Source: Paenibacillus pasadenensis
GTDB taxonomy: Bacteria; Bacillota; Bacilli; Paenibacillales; Paenibacillaceae
NCBI RefSeq assembly: GCF_023715725.1
Contig: NZ_JAMBOT010000004.1
Span: 62,001-126,000 of the forward strand
Length of the DNA stretch: 64,000 bases
Reading direction: 5' to 3'
The notes under the pieces were generated by a model. It was not told the origin of the DNA. It ran no database searches and saw only the letters and a list, made by a program, of their open reading frames with translations. Numbering within the stretch: position 1 is the stretch's first letter; each line of letters begins with the position of its first letter. The position numbers were made by a program, and so were the translations under genes. Positions 38,039-45,070 of the stretch are shown here, piece after piece.

Positions 38039-39859
38039 CTACTGCTTCAAATGATAAGGAACCGTTGCAATGACAACATCCTTCCGGTTGAACAGATAGG
38101 TCCGCAGCAGCAGCCCCGTCTGGTTATGCAAAATATGCTGCCACCAATGCTTCGTCACAAATTGAGGAATCAGCACCGTTATGTGATCCGTCTCCGCCGT
38201 TTTCCACTCTACCGTGTCAATGAATTTGAGCAGCGGCCTCGTAATGCTGCGGTAGCTGGAGCGAAGCACGATCAGCCGCACGCCCGGATCCCATTCCGCC
38301 CACTTGGCTTCCATCCGTTCAATGGACTCGTCGTCGAATCCGACGTACACCGCTACAACGTTGTCGGTCAGCGACTTGGCATAACTGATGGAGTTGCTTA
38401 CGACGCGTGTAATTCCCGCCACTGGTACAACAACGGTGCTTCCTTTAATGACCGGTTTATCAGCAGCAAGATCAATGCGCAGCTCATCGGCCACCTTCAA
38501 ATAATGCTGGTGAATGCGCAGAAACAGGAACATGACTACAGGCAGGAAGATAAACACAAGCCACACCTGAGCAAACTTGGTGAATATAAAAATCAGCGTA
38601 ATGCTCAGCGTGGTCAGCATGCCGACCGTATTAATGGCAAACTTGCCGGCCCATCCCTTCGGTTTGAGCCGCAGCCAGCGCAGCATCATGCCGAGCTGCG
38701 ACAGCGTGAACGGAATGAACACGCCAACCGCGTACAGCGGAATCAGGTTTTCGGTATCGCCGCCGAACAGCACAACAAGCACAATTGAGAACGCCGCCAG
38801 AAAAATAATGCCGTTGGAGAAACCGAGCCGGTCTCCGCGCACCATGAACGCATGCGGCATGTATTTGTCCTTGGCCAGCATAAACGCCAGCAGCGGAAAC
38901 GCCGAGTAAGCCGTATTGGCAGCCAGAAACAGAATGAGCGCCGTTACGCCCTGGATAAAATAATACAGAAATCCTCTGCCAAACGTCGAAGCCGCAATTT
39001 GCGAAACGACCGTTTCATCATGTCGCGGCGTAATGCCGTACCAGTAGGCAAGCAAGCTGATGCCGATAAACATGCTGCCGAGAATAACGCCCATCATGAC
39101 CAGCGTAGCCGCAGCATTACGCTCGGCAGGCTGTTTGAAGTTCGGGATGGCATTGGATACTGCCTCTACGCCCGTAAGGGCGGAACATCCGGAGCTGAAC
39201 GCCTTCAGGAGCAAAAACAGGCTGACATTGCTTACGGCCGTTCCGATTTCTGGAATATCAGGATGAGTGCCGCCAGTGAAATACCGGATTACGCCGGATA
39301 TAATCAGCACAAAAATCGAGATGACAAACAGATAGATCGGCACCGCCAGCACGTTGGCCGACTCCGTTACGCCCCGCAGATTCATAATTGTCAAAAAAAT
39401 GATGACAATCGTCGCAATCAAAACCCTATGGTCATGCAACGAAGGGAAGGCGGACGTAATGGCATCCGTGCCCGCTGAGGCGCTAACCGCAACGGTCAAA
39501 ATATAATCGATCAGCAGCGAGCCGCCCGCAAGCAGGCCGGTTGTCGTGCCGAGATTGTTTTTGGCGACCACATAGGCTCCCCCGCCCATCGGATAGGCGT
39601 ATATCGTCTGCCGGTAGGAGAGGATTAGGATGAGCAGAAGTCCGAGCACGGCAACCGAAATCGGAATGCTGTACCATACCGCCGTGAAGCCGGCAATCAT
39701 CAGCGCGATCAAAATTTGCTCCGTACCGTAGGCGACGGACGATAGCGCATCGGAAGAAAGAATAGCCAGTGCTTTGAGCCGGCCCAGCTTCTCTCCTTCC
39801 AGCTCCCTGCTTTTCATCGGCCGTCCGATGAGCAGCCTTTTCATGCGGTTTGCCATCAT
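38039..39859 (-). CDS. kimA: APC-family potassium importer KimA
   Basis: About 606 residues with 12 likely membrane segments in the first 450 and a cytoplasmic C-terminal domain. It closely follows B. subtilis KimA: LSSDALSSVAYGTEQIL, YRQTIYAYPMGGGAYVVAKNNLG and SAGTDAITSAFPSLHDH. It is a high-affinity K+/H+ symporter in B. subtilis, switched off by c-di-AMP. Start at 39859 (MMANRMKRLLIG), with GGAG nine bases upstream. A TTG seven codons earlier is less likely. I looked for the c-di-AMP (ydaO) riboswitch usual before kimA and did not see it in the short leader. Confidence 0.9.
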   Translation of the reverse strand: MMANRMKRLLIGRPMKSRELEGEKLGRLKALAILSSDALSSVAYGTEQILIALMIAGFTAVWYSIPISVAVLGLLLILILSYRQTIYAYPMGGGAYVVAKNNLGTTTGLLAGGSLLIDYILTVAVSASAGTDAITSAFPSLHDHRVLIATIVIIFLTIMNLRGVTESANVLAVPIYLFVISIFVLIISGVIRYFTGGTHPDIPEIGTAVSNVSLFLLLKAFSSGCSALTGVEAVSNAIPNFKQPAERNAAATLVMMGVILGSMFIGISLLAYWYGITPRHDETVVSQIAASTFGRGFLYYFIQGVTALILFLAANTAYSAFPLLAFMLAKDKYMPHAFMVRGDRLGFSNGIIFLAAFSIVLVVLFGGDTENLIPLYAVGVFIPFTLSQLGMMLRWLRLKPKGWAGKFAINTVGMLTTLSITLIFIFTKFAQVWLVFIFLPVVMFLFLRIHQHYLKVADELRIDLAADKPVIKGSTVVVPVAGITRVVSNSISYAKSLTDNVVAVYVGFDDESIERMEAKWAEWDPGVRLIVLRSSYRSITRPLLKFIDTVEWKTAETDHITVLIPQFVTKHWWQHILHNQTGLLLRTYLFNRKDVVIATVPYHLKQ

Positions 39860-39914
39860 GAATGGTGTCTCCTTTTTCAAACAGTATGCCCTAAGCGGGC
39901 CTGAACCATGTTGT

Positions 39915-39943
39915 ATCTTACACCCGCAGCCAGAAGCTGTAAA
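39915..39943 (-). promoter_or_regulatory. kimA promoter
   Basis: TTTACA (39938-39943) and TAAGAT (39915-39920) are 17 bases apart on the minus strand. The leader is about 50 bases. Confidence 0.65.
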
Positions 39944-40248
39944 TAACTTTTTATGCCTAAAAAGTTCCCTTGTGAATGTTTAACCGCTAACTCAAAATTC
40001 CACACCAAATAATGTGCTACGGAGCTTCATCATTGCGCATCGGCCGGTACCTTTAAACGCTGTCCGCACGCCAAAAAAGGCCAACGAAAGGAGCCCCTCC
40101 CCTTCGTCCGACCTCTTCATCGTTTACTGCATCCTCAATCCTCATACTTCAATTTTTTAGAACGCTTTAAATAAGCTTGTAATCATTTGTAATCTCACTG
40201 ACACGGCTTTTTCAGCTTGATTTAAGAAAGAGGCTTTATAGTAGAGAC

Positions 40249-40316
40249 ATGACCCCCCTTTGAATATAGCATCACCCTTGGGCCCCCGGCTTTTCAGCCG
40301 GCGGGTCATTTTTTTA
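40249..40316 (+). ncRNA. Candidate small RNA, copy 1
   Basis: A plus-strand unit of about 68 bases ends in a Rho-independent terminator: ATGACCC ... GGGTCAT outer stem, CCGGC-TTTTCA-GCCGG inner hairpin, then TTTTTTT. The first 28 bases (40249-40276) are identical to 44917-44944. They contain CCCCCCTTTGAA (40253-40264), an anti-Shine-Dalgarno-like stretch. Conserved upstream elements are CTGACA-17-TTTAAG and a TATAGT at 40237-40242. No open reading frame is served. It lies 46 bases past the 3' end of the first DUF4832 gene, in the opposite direction. Confidence 0.6.
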
Positions 40317-40324
40317 TATTAAAT

Positions 40325-40354
40325 GGCCTCCCCCAGTCGCTCACCAGGGAAGGC
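40325..40354 (-). terminator. Terminator of DUF4832 gene 1
   Basis: GGCCTTCCC / GGGAGGCC on the minus strand followed by ATTTAATAT, directly after the stop at 40362. Confidence 0.7.
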
Positions 40355-40361
40355 CTGCATT

Positions 40362-42329
40362 TTATTTTGTAACACTGCCGAGCTTAAAGGCTCCGTCCGC
40401 AAGTCTTCCCGTATTAGCGAAGTCTACACCTGGAGTGCCCGTTTCAGGGTTAATGATGGCTACAGTAATTTCATAAATTCCAGAAGCAAGCAACTTAACG
40501 TCGATGGAATCCGTAACCGTACGCGTCCCGGTTGTCCATTTGGCCAGATCGGCATCCACTCGTTTCGTTGCAACAACCTGATCTCCGCTGCGAAGCTGCA
40601 GCTCAAGCGGCCAGGAGAACGGGAAATGCTGAACGCCTTTGTTCTCGACCTTCAGGGCAATCTGAAGCGAGTCGCCTGAAATTGCTGCTGGATACGAGGC
40701 TTGCTGGAGCACAAAATGGTAGCCCATTCTTTTCTTCAGCAAATTCATATTGGCCTCCAGCTCATTACCGACGGCAAGTGAAGCCGGGGAATTCGGCCCA
40801 AGCCAGCTCACCTTGCTCAGCTCGGTTTGACGCATCGTTTCAGCAAATCCGCTTCCATCGGTCAAAGCTGCTATCTTGCCGCTGCTTCCGCCGTAAAACT
40901 CTCCTGCTGAGATGCGTGTATTCCAGAAATCAGGATGCCCAGGCTGTTTTTCAGCATTCACTCCATCCGAGTAGCCCTCCTGAGTCCCTTTATACCAGCC
41001 CCAGCTTGAGTCGAAGCTCCGTTGATCACCGAATACGTCATTGAACATACCCATGACCATACCTTTGTTATTTGACTTGGCCAGGCCGACGCTTCGCCGG
41101 ATCAACACCTGCATTTTATCCTCTTTACCGGAAAAAGCATCAATGTAGTGCTGGATATACTGATTGGAAACCTCGTTTTTCGGAAATACCCCCGTATAAT
41201 TCTTTTCTCCGTTCGGCCCGTTATACGGCCAAGTGTGGAATTCTCCCCAATGGCCTAACGAGCCAATTTGTATAAACGCTACGGGGCGGCTGTTCGTATT
41301 GTACCGGTCGGCAATCGCTTGAATGACCTTTTTGTGATTGTCGATGACAATCGGCGAGTTATAGTTTGGAGAAAATCCTGTGTTGTTGCCGATTCCCATG
41401 CCACCCTTTTCGCGCGGATCCTGATAAGCCGTTCCGGGAGATTCGCCTGCGGCAACCATCTCGTTGTACAGCCAATCCGGAATGTCGCGATGCGGTTGGC
41501 CCTTGGGGCTGTCCATAATAAAGCGGAGCACAACCTTAACGCCTTTGCTGTTCCAGTAGTCAAAATGATTTGTTTTTTCGATAGCTGCAAAATCAAACTT
41601 GCCCTTTTCCGGCTCAAGCTCCTTCCAGGTCACTCCCGCATACACCAGCTTATGCTGCTGCGGGTAGCGGGTCGATTTGGCGCTAGGGGCCCAGCCCTTA
41701 AACGGGTTGTTGAGCGGACTGTCCAGCTCTTCGGGATAGGAAGTAATCGTTTCGGACTCATTGTCGGCGCCGCTAAGCGCGAAAGCCGGAAGCAGTTTTT
41801 TTGCTGCGGGAAGGCGATTGGCCGCCGAGTTGTTGTCTATGTAGCCAACCCGAATTGTGCTGCCGGCATTCAGCTGCAGATGAGCTAAAGCTACAGCTGC
41901 TTCAACCGCTGCTCCGCTGCGGTAAAACTGGGACAATGATGCGACATGCTTCCAGCTCCAATTGGTGCCATTTCCTGTATATCGATATAAACTTGTGCTT
42001 TCAACCAGCCATTCTGCACCAGAGGCCTCCCATCCGTAAGCTTTATAGCCGGTTGCCGAATTGTTGTCCGCATTGATCCAAAAGTTCCCTTTTGAGCTCA
42101 ATCCGGCACCTTTGACAAGCAGATACAGATTCGTATCGTCATTCGCCGCTTTTAAAGAATTTGCCGTGCCTGCATTTGCAGATAATTCTGGGATTCCGTC
42201 CCAATCATTCGTGCTGCCGTCCACTGAAATGCCAGCAGCCTCCGCCATCGCCTGCTTAAAATTAGCCGCAGGTAAAACGGTTGCAAGTATAGCCAGACTC
42301 ATTATAAGGCGAAACAAAATCAATTTCAC
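40362..42329 (-). CDS. Secreted DUF4874/DUF4832 glycosidase-like protein 1
   Basis: 655 residues with a signal peptide (about 1-29), a CBM9/DOMON-like module (about 30-190, ISVDGSTNDWDGIPEL and FWINADNNSATGY), then a GH-like TIM-barrel core: LVYAGVTWKELEPEKGKFDF, LRFIMDSPKGQPHRDIPDWLYNEM, GSLGHWGEFHTWP and GMFNDVFGD. A C-terminal beta domain ends PGVDFANTGRLADGAFKLGSV. The acidic residues in WKELEP and HWGEFH are catalytic candidates by analogy with clan A glycosidases. It lacks the SLH anchor of the giant homologue, so it is likely released. AGGGGG precedes the GTG/ATG start. Confidence 0.88.
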   Translation of the reverse strand: MKLILFRLIMSLAILATVLPAANFKQAMAEAAGISVDGSTNDWDGIPELSANAGTANSLKAANDDTNLYLLVKGAGLSSKGNFWINADNNSATGYKAYGWEASGAEWLVESTSLYRYTGNGTNWSWKHVASLSQFYRSGAAVEAAVALAHLQLNAGSTIRVGYIDNNSAANRLPAAKKLLPAFALSGADNESETITSYPEELDSPLNNPFKGWAPSAKSTRYPQQHKLVYAGVTWKELEPEKGKFDFAAIEKTNHFDYWNSKGVKVVLRFIMDSPKGQPHRDIPDWLYNEMVAAGESPGTAYQDPREKGGMGIGNNTGFSPNYNSPIVIDNHKKVIQAIADRYNTNSRPVAFIQIGSLGHWGEFHTWPYNGPNGEKNYTGVFPKNEVSNQYIQHYIDAFSGKEDKMQVLIRRSVGLAKSNNKGMVMGMFNDVFGDQRSFDSSWGWYKGTQEGYSDGVNAEKQPGHPDFWNTRISAGEFYGGSSGKIAALTDGSGFAETMRQTELSKVSWLGPNSPASLAVGNELEANMNLLKKRMGYHFVLQQASYPAAISGDSLQIALKVENKGVQHFPFSWPLELQLRSGDQVVATKRVDADLAKWTTGTRTVTDSIDVKLLASGIYEITVAIINPETGTPGVDFANTGRLADGAFKLGSVTK

Positions 42330-42378
42330 AATTAACCCCCTAAGTTTGGATTTTCATAAAATCATATAACACCGGATC

Positions 42379-42408
42379 ATTATAGATCGAGCTTTCATTG
42401 CTTTACAA
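42379..42408 (-). promoter_or_regulatory. Promoter of DUF4832 gene 1
   Basis: TTGTAA (42403-42408), 18-base spacer, TATAAT (42379-42384) on the minus strand. No TTTGGCGCAAA operator is nearby. Confidence 0.6.
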
Positions 42409-42474
42409 TATAATTCTTATTCATTGCTTTTCAATCTTTAAAATATTTACTAGAAATTATTTGCAATTTTACAC

Positions 42475-42513
42475 ATTGAAAATGATGTTAATTTATTTTA
42501 CATCATTTTCAAT
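42475..42513. repeat. Perfect 14-bp inverted repeat upstream of DUF4832 gene 1
   Basis: ATTGAAAATGATGT (42475-42488) and its exact complement (42500-42513) flank an 11-base AT spacer, 67 bases upstream of the -35 box. No T-run follows and it lies past another gene's terminator, so an operator is more likely than a terminator. Confidence 0.55.
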
Positions 42514-42549
42514 TATAAGGTTGCATTGACTTTTTGAAAAAAAGAAAAA

Positions 42550-42586
42550 AAACGGCCGCCTCCCGGTTTTACCGAGAAACGGCCGC
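42550..42586 (-). terminator. Terminator of DUF4832 gene 2
   Basis: GCGGCCGTTTCTCGGT / ACCGGGAGGCGGCCGT on the minus strand followed by TTTTTTTTC. Confidence 0.85.
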
Positions 42587-42596
42587 TTATCTGGTC

Positions 42597-44582
42597 TTAC
42601 TTCGTTACGCTAGCCAGCTTGAACGATCCGTCGGAAAGACGGTTCGTGTTGGCAAAATCAACGCCCGGCAGGTTGTTTTCCGGGTTAATGATCGCAATCG
42701 CGAGATCGTACGTGCCCGCTGCAAGCGATGATACCGGGATGGAATCCGTAATGGTATAGTTGCCCGTTTTCCACGTTCTCAGGTCAACCGTCGTTACCTT
42801 TTTCGCTACAACGGTGCTGCCGCTGCGAAGCTGCAGCTCAACTGGCCATTGGAACGGGAAGTGCTGAACGCCTTTGTTTTCAACTTTCACCGTTACGTTG
42901 AAGGAGCTGCCGGAAATGACGTTAGGCCGCGTAACTTCCTTCAGCACAAAATGATACCCCATACGTTTTTCCAGAGTGTCCATATTTGCTTGCAGACTGT
43001 TGCCGACCGCCAGCGAGGCAGGAGAATTCGGCCCCAGCCAGCTCGGCTTGCTCAATTCGGTCTGACGCTGTGTTTCTGTAAAGCCTGAACCGGAGGTCAG
43101 CGCTGCGTTCATACCGCCGGAGCCGCCGTAGAACTCACCGCCGGAAACACGGGTTTCCCAGAAGTTAGCGTGATTCGGTTGCGCCTGTCCGATGTCGTCC
43201 GTGTAGCCGTTTTGCGTACCGGTGTACCAGCCCCAAGATGCGTCGAAGCTGTCTTTATGACCAAACATATCGTTGAACATGCCCAGAACCATGCCTTTAT
43301 TGTTCGTTTTCGCCAAGGTGACGCTGCGGCGGATCAGCACCTGCATTTTGTCTTCCTTGCCGGAGAAGGCATCCAGGTAATGCTGAATGTACTGATCGGA
43401 AACAGCGGTTGGCGGGAACACGCCAGTGTAATTGGAACCTCCGCTCGGTCCGACGTACGGCCAGGTATGGAACTCGCCCCAGTGGCCCAGGGAGCCAATT
43501 TGGATAAATGCAACCGGACGGTCGTTCGTGTTGTAGCGGGCTGCAATCGCGTTGATCGCCATTTGGTGGCGCTGAATAACGATCGATGAGCTGTAATTTG
43601 GCGAGAAGCCCATGTTGTTGCCGGTGCCCATGCCGCCGGTCGTATCGTTGTAAGCTGTTCCCGGGTTTTGACCGGCCGCTACCATCTCGTTGTACAGCCA
43701 ATCCGGAATATCGCGGTGCGCAACGCCGGACGGGCTATCCAGAATAAAGCGGAATACAACTTTTACTCCTTGACTCTTCCAATGGGCAAAATTGTTCGTC
43801 GCTTCAATTGCGGCGAAATTGTACATGCCTTTAGTGGACTCCAGCTCTTTCCAGGTAACTCCGGCATATACAAGCCGGACATTTTGCGGATAACTCGTGT
43901 TTTTCGCCGAAGGAGACCAGCCTTTGAACGGGTTGTTGAGCGGGCTGTTCAGCTCCACCGGATAAGAGGTCGTATTGCTGCCCGTGCTGCCTGAGCTGAT
44001 AAGCGTGTATGCAGGAAGCGATTGGCTGGCTGCCGGAACACGCGATGTAGCGGAGCCGCCGTCTATGTAGCCGGCTCGAATCGTGCTTCCTGAGCTAAGG
44101 GAAAGTGTGGAGAGCGGAATAGCCGCTTCAATTACAGAGGAGCTGCGGTAAAATTGCGCCGAGGATAGCGCGATAGGCGGATCCCATGACCAAGTGCTGC
44201 CGGTACCCGTGTATCTTAACAAATTATTGTTTTCGAGCATCCATTCTACGCCTGTGGAGCTCCAGCCGGATGCCTGATATCCGGTGGATGTATTATTGTC
44301 GGTATTCAGCCAGAAGTTTCCGGTAGTCGTGCTCAAGCCTGCGCCTTGCACAAGCAGATACAGATTTGTGCCGTCGTTTGTTACCTTTAACGTTTGCGCC
44401 GCTACGCCGGAATTGGTAGCCACCGAACTGACGCTGCTCCAATCGCTTACACTTCCGTCAACCGTAATCGTAGCCGCTTGAGCTTCAGGCAGGGAACCAA
44501 ACGGGGGAAATAACGCAATAAGCAATGCGAAAGCCAATAAAGTTTGGGCCAATTTACTTCTTTTTATTGATCGGGTTTTCAT
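42597..44582 (-). CDS. Secreted DUF4874/DUF4832 glycosidase-like protein 2
   Basis: About 661 residues from the start at 44582 (MKTRSIKRSK), which has GGAGG upstream. Signal peptide, then ITVDGSVSDWSSV CBM9/DOMON-like module, then the same barrel signatures as its neighbours (VTWKELESTKGMYNF, DIPDWLYNEM, GSLGHWGEFHTWP, GMFNDMFGH) and the PGVDFANTNRLSDGSFKLASV C-terminus. The Glu-Pro of WKELEP is Glu-Ser here, which leaves the acidic residue in place. This is the only one of the three tandem paralogues with LacI-type operators around its promoter. Confidence 0.88.
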   Translation of the reverse strand: MKTRSIKRSKLAQTLLAFALLIALFPPFGSLPEAQAATITVDGSVSDWSSVSSVATNSGVAAQTLKVTNDGTNLYLLVQGAGLSTTTGNFWLNTDNNTSTGYQASGWSSTGVEWMLENNNLLRYTGTGSTWSWDPPIALSSAQFYRSSSVIEAAIPLSTLSLSSGSTIRAGYIDGGSATSRVPAASQSLPAYTLISSGSTGSNTTSYPVELNSPLNNPFKGWSPSAKNTSYPQNVRLVYAGVTWKELESTKGMYNFAAIEATNNFAHWKSQGVKVVFRFILDSPSGVAHRDIPDWLYNEMVAAGQNPGTAYNDTTGGMGTGNNMGFSPNYSSSIVIQRHQMAINAIAARYNTNDRPVAFIQIGSLGHWGEFHTWPYVGPSGGSNYTGVFPPTAVSDQYIQHYLDAFSGKEDKMQVLIRRSVTLAKTNNKGMVLGMFNDMFGHKDSFDASWGWYTGTQNGYTDDIGQAQPNHANFWETRVSGGEFYGGSGGMNAALTSGSGFTETQRQTELSKPSWLGPNSPASLAVGNSLQANMDTLEKRMGYHFVLKEVTRPNVISGSSFNVTVKVENKGVQHFPFQWPVELQLRSGSTVVAKKVTTVDLRTWKTGNYTITDSIPVSSLAAGTYDLAIAIINPENNLPGVDFANTNRLSDGSFKLASVTK

Positions 44583-44737
44583 CTTTTTCCTCCTCATCGT
44601 TTATAATGCGCTTACATTTTTGCCCGTAAAAATGTAAATCACCCTGAGACTTTTCAGCAATCCCCCCTTTCAATACGCTAAATACGCTTGAAATCAAGAC
44701 GATAATGCTTTAAATGAAGTCTGTTGCAGAGTAATAT

Positions 44738-44748
44738 TTTGCGCCAAA
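44738..44748. promoter_or_regulatory. LacI-type operator downstream of the DUF4832 gene 2 promoter
   Basis: TTTGCGCCAAA (TTTGGCGCAAA on the coding strand) begins 17 bases beyond the -10 box. Confidence 0.7.
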
Positions 44749-44764
44749 CGATGCCTTGGGACTT

Positions 44765-44793
44765 ATTATAAATGATGAAGATATTGGGCACAA
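44765..44793 (-). promoter_or_regulatory. Promoter of DUF4832 gene 2
   Basis: TTGTGC (44788-44793) and a perfect TATAAT (44765-44770) are 17 bases apart on the minus strand, flanked on both sides by operators. Confidence 0.7.
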
Positions 44794-44826
44794 TAATTAT
44801 TTTTCCCTAGATTTGTTTTCCGCAAA

Positions 44827-44837
44827 ATTGCGCCAAA
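44827..44837. promoter_or_regulatory. LacI-type operator upstream of the DUF4832 gene 2 promoter
   Basis: ATTGCGCCAAA lies 89 bases from the downstream site, so the promoter is bracketed. Confidence 0.65.
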
Positions 44838-44915
44838 AACCTCTGTCTCAAATTTGTAACCGGATTGACATGTCCTTTTCAGTTTCATTTAAGCAAGAGG
44901 GGGTATAGTTATCCC

Positions 44916-44982
44916 ATGACCCCCCTTTGAATATAGCATCACCTTGGGCCCACCGGTTTTCGCCGGCGGGTCACTTTTTTTT
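44916..44982 (+). ncRNA. Candidate small RNA, copy 2
   Basis: Same architecture as 40249-40316: an identical 28-base head (44917-44944) with CCCCCCTTTGAA at 44920-44931, TGACCC ... GGGTCA outer stem, CCGG-TTTTCG-CCGG hairpin and eight T. Upstream conserved boxes are TTGACA-17-TTTAAG and TATAGT at 44904-44909. It lies just past the 3' end of DUF4832 gene 3 in the opposite direction. Confidence 0.6.
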
Positions 44983-44996
44983 GGAACATGAATACG

Positions 44997-45046
44997 AAAA
45001 AAGACAGCCGCATCCGGTTCACTGCCGGATCGGCCGCCTTTTTTCC
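44997..45046. terminator. Terminator of DUF4832 gene 3
   Basis: An extended hairpin with CATCCGG / CCGGATC core and AAAAAAG / CTTTTTT flanks, able to work in both directions. Confidence 0.8.
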
Positions 45047-45070
45047 ATTGATTCCTAGACGAATGTTGAG

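Noticed and set aside
38852..39478. 208-codon plus-strand frame inside kimA
   Set aside because: Antisense shadow of the well-supported permease gene.
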